Of a stretch of 64,000 bases of DNA, positions 37,164 through 46,000 are shown one piece after another. The position numbers and the translations under genes were made by a program. The notes below the pieces were generated by a model. It worked only from the letters and a program-made list of their open reading frames with translations. It ran no database searches and was not told the origin of the DNA. The stretch is taken from positions 2,542,001 to 2,606,000 of the forward strand of contig CP069437.1 of the NCBI GenBank assembly GCA_016888885.1. The letters are read 5' to 3'. Source of the DNA: Faucicola sp902506215. GTDB lineage: Bacteria; Pseudomonadota; Gammaproteobacteria; Pseudomonadales; Moraxellaceae. Positions within the stretch are counted from its first letter, which is position 1. Each line of letters begins with the position of its first letter.

Positions 37164-37735
37164 TTAAACTGAACAATGAATAACACAGTCATTGAGTGAC
37201 TCAAACTGACTCATAGACAGTTGCACATTTTGCTTCACTACCGCCCACTTATTCTCTACAGGATTTAACTCAGGGGAATATGGCGGTAAGTATAACAAGG
37301 TTAAATTATATTGTTTAGCAATCTGATTTAAATTGCCACCCCGATGAAACCTTGCATTATCCATGATTAAAAAACGCTGTGGGTAGCTGTCGAGTTCATG
37401 TTTAGGCAAAGATTGACCAAGCGTGTGAAGCCAATTTTCTACCGTATCACGCTTACACCCACCTTCAAAGGTCACAGGTGCAATCAGTTTAAATTCAGCC
37501 ATACTCATTGCACCAATTAGATTTAACCGTTTACCTTTGTTGGCCTCAATTTTAGCATAGCAGGGTTTGCCAACAGGTGACCAACTACGCTGATAACTTT
37601 GTCTTTGGTAAAAGCCTGTTTCATCCATGAATAAGATATTGGATAACCCAAACCAAAACGCCATGATAGCTAAACATACGCTAAAACCTTGTTGTTTTAC
37701 AGGGTCGGCTTCTTTAAAGGTAAAGGTCTTTTTTT
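37164..37735 (-). CDS. IS630 transposase, catalytic part (orfB frame)
   Basis: DDE transposase domain. The acidic triad is visible: Asp in LFMDETGF, Asp in LIMDNARFHR, Glu in NPVENKWAVVK, plus YLPPYSPELN. The first ATG is at 37664, but the frame is open back to the A7 run at 37729-37735 and encodes family-like sequence (KTFTFKEADPVKQQGFS), so it is most likely made as a fusion with orfA by frameshifting. Both halves look intact, so the element may be active. Confidence 0.85.
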
Positions 37736-38077
37736 AAATGTCCAGTTGATACGATGCAAGGTATCGACAAACGCATTGTAGGATATACTGACATCAGGAT
37801 GGTCTTTTAAATATTGTTCTCGTAGCTGTTTAGCGGTGTCAAATTCCTGAGATTTGACGTATTGTTCAAAAGCAATAAGGTCGGTTATGATGTGTTTTAC
37901 GCCGGTTGGTTGTGCTTTTTTAGGCTGGGTATTACCTTGTTCTTGATACAAATCTATCCAACTGTCTAGGGTATTGCGACAGATACCAAAGGTACGAGCG
38001 GTTTTACTTTTGTTGTTCGTTTCTTGCCAGTAGGCGATGGTGCGCTTTCTTAGGTCTTGGTCGTATAGGTTCGGCAT
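37697..38077 (-). CDS. IS630 transposase, DNA-binding part (orfA frame)
   Basis: 126 residues. An N-terminal helix-turn-helix (SKTARTFGICRNTLDSWIDLY) and a linker followed by the winged-helix-like part ending NWTFKKRP, then a stop. The A7 run inside the Lys-Lys codons (37729-37735) allows a -1 slip into the catalytic frame. This is the usual arrangement for two-frame IS630 elements. Confidence 0.85.
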   Translation of the reverse strand: MPNLYDQDLRKRTIAYWQETNNKSKTARTFGICRNTLDSWIDLYQEQGNTQPKKAQPTGVKHIITDLIAFEQYVKSQEFDTAKQLREQYLKDHPDVSISYNAFVDTLHRINWTFKKRPLPLKKPTL

Positions 38078-38158
38078 GGCACTATCTATGAAAATTTAAA
38101 TTGTGTTCATTATAATATAGGTTTAACTATAATTTCAGTTTTTACTTCAGTGGCAGCT

Positions 38159-38262
38159 TAGCTTTTTAAATTAGCTTTTTAAATTAGCTTTTTAAATTAG
38201 CTTTTTAAATTAGCTTTTTAAATTAGCTTTTTAAATTAGCTTTTTAAACTAGTTTTTTAAAC
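38159..38262. repeat. Eight 13-bp tandem repeats reaching into the 3' end of lon
   Basis: TAGCTTTTTAAAT is repeated from 38159: six near-perfect copies, then TAGCTTTTTAAAC and TAGTTTTTTAAAC. The last copy (38250-38262) lies inside the lon reading frame and supplies its last four codons and stop region. There is no spacer between copies, so it is not CRISPR. Confidence 0.95.
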
Positions 38263-40729
38263 TAATGTCACTGGCATCGACTGGCAATTGATTGGGTTTT
38301 AACGCGACAGGCTGTGATACCAACGCCGCTTTAAATACTTCATCAATCGTTTCTACTGGCTGGATGCTTAAGCCCTGTTTGACATTGTCAGGAATATCAA
38401 TCAAGTCACGCTCATTGGATTTTGGAATCAACACGTGTTTGATACCGCCACGATGCGCTGCAAGCAGTTTTTCTTTCAAGCCACCGATACGTAACACTTT
38501 GCCACGCAAGGTAACTTCGCCTGTCATGGCAATATCGGGGCGAATAGCAATACCCGTCATCGCAGAGGCTAACGCAAGCGTTAACGCAATACCTGCCGAT
38601 GGACCGTCTTTTGGGGTCGCACCTTCTGGCATATGCACGTGGATATCTGTGCCTTTGAGCTTATCATAGCTGACGCCTAAGCTATCAGCACGGGCACGAA
38701 CCACCGTCATCGCCGCACGAATTGACTCTTTCATTACATCGCCCAGTGAGCCAGTAAAACTTAGTTCACCTTTACCTTGCACCGCAACCGCTTCAATGGT
38801 CAATAACTCACCACCGACTTGTGTCCAAGCCAAACCTGTGACACGACCAACTTCAGGTTCCTGCTCTGCCAAGCCATAATCGAATTGGTATACACCCAAG
38901 TAATCAGCGACATTTGAACTATCGACCGTTAATTTGTGTGCCGCGGTTTTATCTTCCGCTTTGTCTTTGCCCGATGATTCGACATTTTGTTTCACCACTT
39001 TGCGGGCGATTTTGTTGATTTCACGTTCAAGGTTACGCACACCTGCTTCACGGGTATAACGCTGTACAATCGCTTTGAGTGCCTCATCGGTGATATCAAT
39101 TTCAGTATCACTTAAGCCATTTTGCTTAATCGCTTTTGGTACTAAGTATTTATCCGCGATGCTGATTTTTTCATCTTCGGTATAACCTGGCAAACGAATC
39201 ACTTCCATACGGTCAAGTAACGCAGGCGGGATATCCATACTATTAGCGGTACAGATAAACATCACTTGTGATAAGTCTAAATCCATATCCAAGTAGTGAT
39301 CGTTAAAGCTATGATTTTGCGATGGATCTAACACTTCAAGCAGTGCTGAAGCAGGGTCACCACGAAAATCTTGCGCCATTTTATCGATTTCATCGAGTAA
39401 GAATAGCGGATTTTTTACGCCCACTTTTGAGAGTGATTGTACGATTTTACCTGGCATAGCACCGATATAGGTACGTCGGTGCCCACGAATTTCGGCTTCA
39501 TCTCGCACACCGCCCAATGCCATACGGATAAACTCACGACCTGTCGCACGGGCAATGGATTCACCTAAGGATGTTTTACCCACCCCAGGCGGACCTACTA
39601 AGCACAGAATCGGACCTTTTAAGGTATCCACGCGAGATTGCACTGCCAAGAACTCCAAGATGCGGTCTTTCACATCTTGTAAACCATAATGGTCAGTGTC
39701 AAGCACGTCATGGGCTTTGTTGAGATCGATTGAGACATCACTGGTTTTGTTCCAAGGCGTATCTAAAATCCACTCGACATAGTTGCGCACGACCGATGAC
39801 TCAGAAGAGGCAGCAGGCATGGTTTTGAGTTTACGAAACTCATTTTCTGCTTTTTTACGCACTGCTTCTGGCAAATCAGCTTCCGCTAAACGTTTTTCTA
39901 GCTCGGCAATGTCGTCATCTTCATAATTTTCACCGCGTTCTTCATGAAGGTCAGAAAGTTCAGATTTTATCGCTTTCATTTTTTCATTTAAGAAATACTC
40001 GCGCTGGTTGTTTTCCATCTGGCGACGGACCGCTTCTTGTAATTCTTGCTCGATATTGTGCTCGGCACTTTGCTGAATCAAATAGTCTGACAACTCTTTG
40101 ATATGCGCAGTCAAATCATCGACTTCCAAAAAGTTTTGTTTAATCGATAAATTGAGTGAGACACGCGTCGCAATGAAATATACCAACTCTTCAAGCGAGT
40201 TGATACGCTCTGCCACACGAATCAACTCGCGTGAGTTACGTAGGCGATTTTCCGCATATTTGCTAAACAAAGCAACTAACGCTTCTTTGTGCGATTTTTG
40301 CGTTTGAGCGCTCATATTCACGGTGATGGGCGCTTTTTCAAAATCGGCCAGTAATACTGCTTCTTCCTCATCCGTGTCTTGGATATCGACCAATTTGGCA
40401 CGGTACAGACCTTCAATCAGCACTTTGATACAATTTTCGTCATTTTCATGTGGCATGGTATTGACGACACGGCACACCGTACCATATTCAAATAGATTAC
40501 TGGCATCAATGTCTTCAGATAGTGAATCTTTTTGTGCCACCACCAATACTTTATTGTCGAATTCATTTTGCGCAAGCTCGATTGCTTTGACTGAAGGCGT
40601 ACGACCCACAAATAAAGCAATTTGCATTTGTGGATATACCACAACGTCACGTAAAGCTAACAATGGTAGCGTAGTGAATTCTTGCGACTCAGATGATTCT
40701 GGATTTGTCATTAAAACATCATCTTGCAT
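38249..40729 (-). CDS. lon: ATP-dependent protease Lon
   Basis: 826 residues: N-terminal substrate-binding LAN domain, coiled-coil middle, AAA+ ATPase with Walker A GPPGVGKTS (about residue 380) and Walker B PLFLLDEIDK, then the protease domain with the catalytic Ser711 in KDGPSAGIAL and the Lys further on. It degrades misfolded and regulatory proteins. A sigma-32-like promoter lies about 100 bases upstream of the ATG, consistent with heat induction; rpoH is in this window. Its 3' end merges into the 13-bp repeat array. Confidence 0.97.
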   Translation of the reverse strand: MQDDVLMTNPESSESQEFTTLPLLALRDVVVYPQMQIALFVGRTPSVKAIELAQNEFDNKVLVVAQKDSLSEDIDASNLFEYGTVCRVVNTMPHENDENCIKVLIEGLYRAKLVDIQDTDEEEAVLLADFEKAPITVNMSAQTQKSHKEALVALFSKYAENRLRNSRELIRVAERINSLEELVYFIATRVSLNLSIKQNFLEVDDLTAHIKELSDYLIQQSAEHNIEQELQEAVRRQMENNQREYFLNEKMKAIKSELSDLHEERGENYEDDDIAELEKRLAEADLPEAVRKKAENEFRKLKTMPAASSESSVVRNYVEWILDTPWNKTSDVSIDLNKAHDVLDTDHYGLQDVKDRILEFLAVQSRVDTLKGPILCLVGPPGVGKTSLGESIARATGREFIRMALGGVRDEAEIRGHRRTYIGAMPGKIVQSLSKVGVKNPLFLLDEIDKMAQDFRGDPASALLEVLDPSQNHSFNDHYLDMDLDLSQVMFICTANSMDIPPALLDRMEVIRLPGYTEDEKISIADKYLVPKAIKQNGLSDTEIDITDEALKAIVQRYTREAGVRNLEREINKIARKVVKQNVESSGKDKAEDKTAAHKLTVDSSNVADYLGVYQFDYGLAEQEPEVGRVTGLAWTQVGGELLTIEAVAVQGKGELSFTGSLGDVMKESIRAAMTVVRARADSLGVSYDKLKGTDIHVHMPEGATPKDGPSAGIALTLALASAMTGIAIRPDIAMTGEVTLRGKVLRIGGLKEKLLAAHRGGIKHVLIPKSNERDLIDIPDNVKQGLSIQPVETIDEVFKAALVSQPVALKPNQLPVDASDISLKN

Positions 40730-40809
40730 ATATTATGTCCCCTTAAATAACACAACAAGCAACTGACCATTTGTGAGCAAATGATGGCTTGCTGATAGAC
40801 TTAAAAATA

Positions 40810-40838
40810 TAAATGGCGTCAATGCAAAAAATTGCAAG
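40810..40838 (-). promoter_or_regulatory. Sigma-32-type promoter of lon
   Basis: On the minus strand CTTGCAA (40838-40832), 13 bases, then CGCCATTTA (40818-40810). Each box differs by one base from the sigma-32 consensus (CTTGAAA, CCCCATNTA). About 80 bases upstream of the lon ATG. Confidence 0.65.
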
Positions 40839-40902
40839 GCTAGAGATTCAAAGGAAAAAAAAGAATATATGAAGGGATTTAAAAGGCTAAAAACTGTGGT
40901 GG

Positions 40903-41205
40903 CTAAGGCAATTTTCTAGCTCGGCATAGCAAAAAGATATTTAAAATAAGAGTCAAGATAATTAAAAAAAGCCCAAATTTGACGCTTGAAGGAAAAATAT
41001 CTAGCATGGCGCTATAATCTTCAATTATTAAACGCTTGTATTGGGCATAAAGCTCAAACCAAATCGCCAAAGTGCAAGCTGTCATACTGACAAAGATTAT
41101 CAAACTAAACCAAGCCTCACCTAGCCAACGCTTCAGCAAAACAGGTTGTGTTAATCCCAGTAGCGGCAACAACCAAGCCAAAAATCCCAATAATATACTA
41201 ATCAT
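40903..41205 (-). CDS. Small membrane protein of unknown function (100 aa)
   Basis: Not recognised. Three hydrophobic segments (about residues 2-22, 32-52, 74-94) separated by short polar loops. No cysteine or catalytic motif stands out. The 66-aa gene lies 30 bases upstream on the same strand, and 5-formyl-THF cyclo-ligase upstream of that, so the three may form one transcript. Confidence 0.6.
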   Translation of the reverse strand: MISILLGFLAWLLPLLGLTQPVLLKRWLGEAWFSLIIFVSMTACTLAIWFELYAQYKRLIIEDYSAMLDIFPSSVKFGLFLIILTLILNIFLLCRARKLP

Positions 41206-41235
41206 AAAGTCACTCTAATATTGATTCATTACAGC

Positions 41236-41436
41236 CTAGAAGTCAACCAAGTCTTCAGAATTCACTCGGGTAAAGGCATCAGCTTGGTTTAAAAGTTGCG
41301 TTAATCTAGCGGGATTCATGACACTGGCAATTTCTGCATCGCTTAACTCATTAAGATTTTCAGTTAATTTGGCATTATTAGTGGGTGAATCTGAAGCGGT
41401 AGTTGGAATGCTGTCATTGTTTTTTTTATCGTTCAT
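41236..41436 (-). CDS. Hypothetical protein (66 aa)
   Basis: Not recognised. Small, soluble, polar N-terminal half (Asn/Thr/Ser-rich, probably disordered) and a helical second half, ELSDAEIASVMNPARLTQLL. No membrane segment. It lies between the cyclo-ligase gene (15 bases upstream) and the small membrane protein. It may be a DUF-type accessory; no function can be given. Confidence 0.5.
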   Translation of the reverse strand: MNDKKNNDSIPTTASDSPTNNAKLTENLNELSDAEIASVMNPARLTQLLNQADAFTRVNSEDLVDF

Positions 41437-41451
41437 CTAATTATTATCCAT

Positions 41452-42057
41452 TCATTCTTTAGACACCAAATAGCGTCTAAATAACCATAGTTTACTAGGG
41501 GTGATAAGGGCATCAAGCCTGATATCCCAAGGATTAGCGTTTAATTTTTCAACCAATTGAAAATCATAAGCCCAGCCAATTTTAAGCGGTTTGTTTTTAG
41601 CCTTGGTTAAGGTGCGGTCATAGTAACCGCCACCCATACCCATACGATTGCCAATTTTATCCGCTGCCACTAGCGGCATAAACAATACATCAAGCGCCGC
41701 TACGTTAAGCATTTTTCCTTTCTCAGGTTGGCGCATACCTAGTGGATGTTTGGGTAGGCGAGATTGTCGCCAAGTTTTTTGGCTAAACTCGATAAATACA
41801 AGCGGCTGATGTTTGCCGGTGACGACAGGTAAATAAATACGATAACCGCGCTGTCTTGCCCAATCCATCAGCGGTTGGGTAGGCATCTCCCCAAAGGCAT
41901 CTGCAAAAATCCCGACCTTGACGTTTTTGCCAGTTAAAGCAGGATGCTGTAGTCGGTTTAAACTTCGTCGTGCTTGATAAGCCCCACGATTACGGTGGCG
42001 CTTGGATAAGCGTAGACGTTGTTGACGTAACTGTTTACGCAAGTGATGAGCGTTCAT
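41452..42057 (-). CDS. 5-formyltetrahydrofolate cyclo-ligase
   Basis: YgfA/FAU1 family: ATP-dependent conversion of 5-formyl-THF to 5,10-methenyl-THF. The signature GMGGGYYDR and the C-terminal GWAYDFQLVEKL are present, as is the N-terminal LRKQLRQQRLRLS. I chose ATG 42057 (201 residues) so that the protein begins just before that motif; ATG 42117 also fits the frame but adds residues without family similarity. In many gammaproteobacteria 6S RNA lies next to this gene; I could not confirm it here. Confidence 0.88.
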   Translation of the reverse strand: MNAHHLRKQLRQQRLRLSKRHRNRGAYQARRSLNRLQHPALTGKNVKVGIFADAFGEMPTQPLMDWARQRGYRIYLPVVTGKHQPLVFIEFSQKTWRQSRLPKHPLGMRQPEKGKMLNVAALDVLFMPLVAADKIGNRMGMGGGYYDRTLTKAKNKPLKIGWAYDFQLVEKLNANPWDIRLDALITPSKLWLFRRYLVSKE

Positions 42058-42134
42058 AGATTCATAGCGATGATGGATTGGTAATGGACTATATTTAAGC
42101 CATTCATAATACATCATGATAATAAATCAAAATC

Positions 42135-42167
42135 AAAAAAAAGCCAAATGGCTGATTTGGCTAATTT
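42135..42167. terminator. Hairpin with T run upstream of the cyclo-ligase gene
   Basis: On the minus strand AGCCAAATCAG-CC-ATTTGGCTTTTTTT folds as AGCCAAAT/ATTTGGCT followed by T7. It lies just upstream of the cyclo-ligase start, so it would end a transcript coming from 42.2-42.5 kb on the minus strand. Confidence 0.6.
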
Positions 42168-42242
42168 GGCTTAGTTGCTTAGCTATTTATTCACTTATTT
42201 ATTCGCTTAGACACCCAAACATCCTACCGCTAGTATATAACC

Positions 42243-42349
42243 CATAACAAGTGTCCACTACCTGTTATGCCATGCCCTTTGAAATCTTTGAAAAATAAAG
42301 TATTTTTGCCGTCTGTAACACTGGATTTTAGTAGCCCTACAGACTCAAA
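42243..42349. other. Two perfect hairpins in the spacer before the AraC gene
   Basis: CATAACA...TGTTATG (42243-42269) and GTCTGTA...TACAGAC (42311-42346 region) are perfect 7-bp stems in a 412-base spacer without genes. Together with the minus-strand terminator at 42.15 kb they could belong to a small structured RNA, but sequence similarity to a known RNA was not recognised. Confidence 0.4.
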
Positions 42350-42529
42350 CTTAACCAGCAGCGCCTGTAAAAGATGATATGATTGCTGATAATGAGAATG
42401 ACGGTTTATGTATACGTCTTTAAATTTTTATCTCAAGTCCAATTACCAAAGTTTGGCTTGTAAGTTAGCTGGTTTGTAGTTTATGTTGCATTTTTTTAAA
42501 TTGCTGTGTTAATAACTTAGGAAAAATTA

Positions 42530-43513
42530 ATGGATGCACTCAGTATGTTGCTTGAAGATATACATTTGTATCAAACTCAGTATCACTATATACACGCCAC
42601 TGGGGAGTGGTCGTTTGAGTTAGATAAAAAAGATTGTATCGTGTTTTATTTGATTACCACAGGTGGGATTAGTATTAAGGTCGATGATGTATATCGCAAC
42701 GCACACGCGCGCGATGTGGTCATGGTGCCAGGCGGCAAGAAACACCTGATTTGTGGTGTGGGGCAATCGGATATCCCATCAATTGACATTGCCCCGTTAT
42801 TAACTAGCCAGACTGTTGAAACTATCAACTTGGGTAAACCCGCTATTCATAGCCAAGGTGATGAGCCAGCGCAAACAACTGAAATGGTGGCGATTGTGTG
42901 CCATTACGATCGAGAGATTACGCGCCCGTTACTCAGCGCTTTACCAAAAATTTTGCCAGAAAGCGAATCAAACGATGAGCAAAAAATGATTATGCTTGAT
43001 TTGGGTGTCAAATTTTTGGCATTAGAGTCTGAGCAGAACCGACTTGGCAAAATGACCATTATCAATCGTATCGCCAGTATTTTGATGATTGAGTGTGTAC
43101 GCAGCTATATTGAGGACTTGCCCGAAGCGACGGATAATTGGCTAAAAGCTGTGAAAGACCCTTATCTTGCCAAGGCGTTGGCAGTCATGCATGATCGACC
43201 CGAGACCAATTGGACCATTCATAAGTTAGCCGAGGTCGCCGGGATGTCACGCAGTAGTTTTGCCGAGCATTTTCGTGAGGTAGTGGGGGTGCCGCCGTTA
43301 ACTTATTTAACCGACTATCGACTTCGTCTTGCCGCGCGTTATTTACGGCTACAAGAAAATAGCATCAGCCGTATCAGTGAGTTAGTGGGTTATGCCTCCG
43401 ATAGTACCTTTAGCCAAGCATTCAAACGCGTCTATAAAATGTCACCACGAAAATATCGCCAGTCGTTTCGAACCGAGGGTGTGCATTTTGCTGACAGCTT
43501 GAGTGAGCAATAA
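42530..43513 (+). CDS. AraC-family transcriptional regulator
   Basis: 327 residues. An N-terminal cupin-type sensing domain (DCIVFYLITTGGISIKVDD, then VMVPGGKKHLICG) is followed by a C-terminal AraC/XylS double HTH (WTIHKLAEVAGMSRSSFAEHF and SISRISELVGYASDSTFSQAF, ending KMSPRKYR). Cupin_6-type AraC proteins often control redox or small-molecule responses. The ligand and targets are unknown; no transporter or catabolic gene is next to it. Confidence 0.88.
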   Translation: MDALSMLLEDIHLYQTQYHYIHATGEWSFELDKKDCIVFYLITTGGISIKVDDVYRNAHARDVVMVPGGKKHLICGVGQSDIPSIDIAPLLTSQTVETINLGKPAIHSQGDEPAQTTEMVAIVCHYDREITRPLLSALPKILPESESNDEQKMIMLDLGVKFLALESEQNRLGKMTIINRIASILMIECVRSYIEDLPEATDNWLKAVKDPYLAKALAVMHDRPETNWTIHKLAEVAGMSRSSFAEHFREVVGVPPLTYLTDYRLRLAARYLRLQENSISRISELVGYASDSTFSQAFKRVYKMSPRKYRQSFRTEGVHFADSLSEQ

Positions 43514-43537
43514 GTCGGTAGTTAATAACCCTGAGTA

Positions 43538-43572
43538 ACCACAAAAAAGCAGGTTTGCTGCGGTTTTGTGGT
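43538..43572 (+). terminator. Hairpin after the AraC gene
   Basis: ACCACAAAA and TTTTGTGGT form a 9-bp stem with an inner GCAG/CTGC stem, 25 bases after the stop. There is no T run beyond the stem, so it may be a weak terminator. Confidence 0.45.
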
Positions 43573-43730
43573 TATCGCCACTTTTATAGCAAGCTTTATA
43601 TCTTATAGCCAGTTTATCGCAGCCAAGAATGACCAGTCTATTTTCATAGCAATATCTGTTAGGTTATGTCGATAGGGGTATGATATAGTGACAAGCACTG
43701 TCCCATATTTTATCAGCTGCGATTGCCAAC

Positions 43731-44627
43731 ATGGAAACTTCAACTACCAAAGGTCAACCTGTCGAAGCACATGGCTTGCACATCAAGCCCAATCCAGAAC
43801 ACCCTGCGATGGACCATCGTGGTGTTCACCCAATGGATGTTACCAGCCACTACACCGCCGTGTTTCATGCACAAGAAAACGCAGTGACCGAGTATTTTGA
43901 ACACTCCCAACCCCACCAACTGTTATTTTATATTTCCAGTAAAAAAGCCCAGTTTATTGAAACTAAAAAACTGCAAGTCGCCAAATATTTGAACATGCGC
44001 GATAATGTTGGGCTGATGCAACTGCAGCATTTGTTCAATAATTTACATATCGTCGATGATTTGGTGATGTCCATTAGCCATCATTTACCGCCGCAGCGAC
44101 CGATTGGTTGGCAGCTTGTCAGCCAAAACAAAAATTTAATGAACCTGCCAACCGTAGGCTTGCTGCCATCATCCGCTGATTTTCGCGGTCTTGAGCATAG
44201 TTTGGCGGCGACCGTGATTGAGTTTTTGGGGGTGGCGTGCTATCACAATGACCGGGGTTATTTTGTCGGGCATATTCTAGGTTATTTATTTAGTTGTTAT
44301 TATTTTGCCCATCTCGGTGTCAACTATTCAGTCACCCCATTAAAAGAGGCGGCGATTCCCAATTACCCTTACCAAGTCATCAATGTGGCAGAATTGGTGA
44401 GACTATTGCAATCACTCGATGAGTCGCTCAAAGCGCAAGTTTATCAATTAGCCATCTATTGTGCGCAAATCAGTGAATACGCGGTTGATAAACGAATCGA
44501 GAAAATGCTGATTACCGAGGTCAATAGCTTTAACAAACAAGACTTGCGCGATGAGCTATCGGTGTTGGTACAATATGATTGCAATGAAAACGAGTCTTTA
44601 TTTCAGCCTATTAAGCCTTTAAAATAA
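43731..44627 (+). CDS. Hypothetical protein (298 aa) preceding gspF
   Basis: Not recognised. Soluble, His-rich N-terminal 60 residues, then a mixed helical region with LEHSLAATVIEFLGVACYHNDRGYFVGHILGYLFSCYYFAHLG, a hydrophobic patch that may be a buried helix pair or membrane-associated. There is no signal peptide. The gap to the gspF ATG is 27 bases, so they are probably cotranscribed; a link to type II secretion is only positional. Confidence 0.7.
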   Translation: METSTTKGQPVEAHGLHIKPNPEHPAMDHRGVHPMDVTSHYTAVFHAQENAVTEYFEHSQPHQLLFYISSKKAQFIETKKLQVAKYLNMRDNVGLMQLQHLFNNLHIVDDLVMSISHHLPPQRPIGWQLVSQNKNLMNLPTVGLLPSSADFRGLEHSLAATVIEFLGVACYHNDRGYFVGHILGYLFSCYYFAHLGVNYSVTPLKEAAIPNYPYQVINVAELVRLLQSLDESLKAQVYQLAIYCAQISEYAVDKRIEKMLITEVNSFNKQDLRDELSVLVQYDCNENESLFQPIKPLK

Positions 44628-44654
44628 CGCTAATCTTACCCGTTGGGAACTCAC

Positions 44655-45860
44655 ATGCCCGCATTTCAGTATAAAGCCATGGATACCCAAGGCAAGTCAC
44701 ACCAAGGTATTCTTGAAGCCGATTCTGCTAGGCTAATCCGCCAACAACTGCGCGATAAAAATTTACTGCCTGTCGAAGTCTCACCTGTACAAAAAACCGA
44801 TGTCAGTCGCAACCGCTTGTGGCAAAAAGGGGTAGGTGCGTATGATTTGGCATTAATCACCCGCCAATTGTCGGTGTTGTTGGCAGCGTCGATACCGATT
44901 GAACAAGCGTTGCAAGCGATTGCCAAACAAAGCGAAAAACCGCATGTCAAAGCGTTGATGCATGGCGTGCGTGCCAAAGTATTGGAAGGCTATAGCCTAG
45001 CGAGCGCGCTACAAGATTCGGGTAATTTTCCAGCGATTTATATCGCCACCATTGCCGCAGGTGAGCGCTCAGGGCATTTGGATTTGATTTTAAACCAGTT
45101 AGCCGATTACACCGAAAATCGCTTTGCCATGCAAAAAAAGGTACAAGGCGCGATGGTGTATCCGATAATTTTGCTAATTATGGCAGTGGCAGTGGTGGTG
45201 GGCTTGATGAGCTTTGTCGTGCCAAAAATTGTCAAAGTGTTTGAACAATCCGAGCAAGCGCTGCCATGGATCACCCAAGTGGTGTTAGCATTGTCTAATA
45301 TCTTAACCCAATGGTGGTGGCTGATATTAGGCGGGCTAATCGGTGCGGTTTTTTTATTTGTGAAGTTTATTAAAACGGCGGCAGGCAAAGCCACTTTTGA
45401 CCAATTTGTCTTGCGCTTGCCGGTGTTTGGTAAATTATCGCGAAATCTGAATGCATCACGTTTTGCCAGTACGTTAGCGATTTTGGTACGTTCAGGGGTG
45501 CCATTGGTGGAAGCACTGGCCATCGGCGCGGCAGTCACTACCAATACCCATATCAAACATACCATCGCGCGCGCCACAGAAAAAGTCACCGAAGGCGCGA
45601 GCCTATCAAGCCAGCTTGAGCGCAGTAATTATTTTCCGCCGATGATGGTACAGATGATTAAAAGCGGCGAGAACTCAGGCGAGCTTGACGACATGCTGAC
45701 GCGTGCAGCAGCGATGCAGCAAAATGAAGCCACCAATATGATTAGCACGCTATTGTCACTACTTGAGCCGCTGATGTTGGTACTGATGGGGGTGATTGTC
45801 ATGACCATTGTGATGGCAGTAATGCTACCGATTATTAATATGAATGATTTGGCAGGCTAA
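44655..45860 (+). CDS. gspF: Type II secretion inner-membrane protein GspF
   Basis: 401 residues. Two T2SSF domains, each with the helical bundle and a membrane segment; the N-terminal PAFQYKAMDTQGKSHQGILEAD, LITRQLSVLLAASIPIEQAL and SLLEPLMLVLMGVIV are GspF hallmarks. It is a platform protein that couples the GspE ATPase to the pseudopilus. I chose the ATG at 44655 with TTGGGAA before it. gspG follows 140 bases downstream; the other gsp genes are elsewhere, as in Acinetobacter. Confidence 0.94.
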   Translation: MPAFQYKAMDTQGKSHQGILEADSARLIRQQLRDKNLLPVEVSPVQKTDVSRNRLWQKGVGAYDLALITRQLSVLLAASIPIEQALQAIAKQSEKPHVKALMHGVRAKVLEGYSLASALQDSGNFPAIYIATIAAGERSGHLDLILNQLADYTENRFAMQKKVQGAMVYPIILLIMAVAVVVGLMSFVVPKIVKVFEQSEQALPWITQVVLALSNILTQWWWLILGGLIGAVFLFVKFIKTAAGKATFDQFVLRLPVFGKLSRNLNASRFASTLAILVRSGVPLVEALAIGAAVTTNTHIKHTIARATEKVTEGASLSSQLERSNYFPPMMVQMIKSGENSGELDDMLTRAAAMQQNEATNMISTLLSLLEPLMLVLMGVIVMTIVMAVMLPIINMNDLAG

Positions 45861-46000
45861 ACCCTAAAACCGCCAAATGATTAATCGCCAAATGATGAAT
45901 GGCTAAATCATCCAACAAAATTAACCAAATCGGTATGCAAATTGTCAAAAAAGCCGTGTAAAATCCTAATACGTTATCAAAAGCGCTAACAATTTAAAAA

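Larger units (their letters stand above)
37148..38131 (-). mobile_element. IS630-family insertion sequence
   Basis: About 984 bp, with imperfect inverted repeats of about 28 bp: TATAGTAAATCCTAAATT at 37148 and its partner TATAGTTAAACCTATATT read inward from 38131. The ends start with TA, in line with the TA target of IS630/Tc1 elements. It carries a split transposase (two frames) and sits between ferritin and lon without breaking either. Confidence 0.85.

Noticed and set aside
38159..38262. CRISPR array
   Set aside because: Units are contiguous 13-mers without spacers; there are no cas genes.
42180..42420. 6S RNA next to ygfA
   Set aside because: Location fits, but I could not see the long closing stem or conserved bubble; reported only as a structured spacer.
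43688..43900. 70-codon ORF upstream of the 298-aa gene
   Set aside because: It overlaps the longer gene in another frame and lacks a ribosome binding site.
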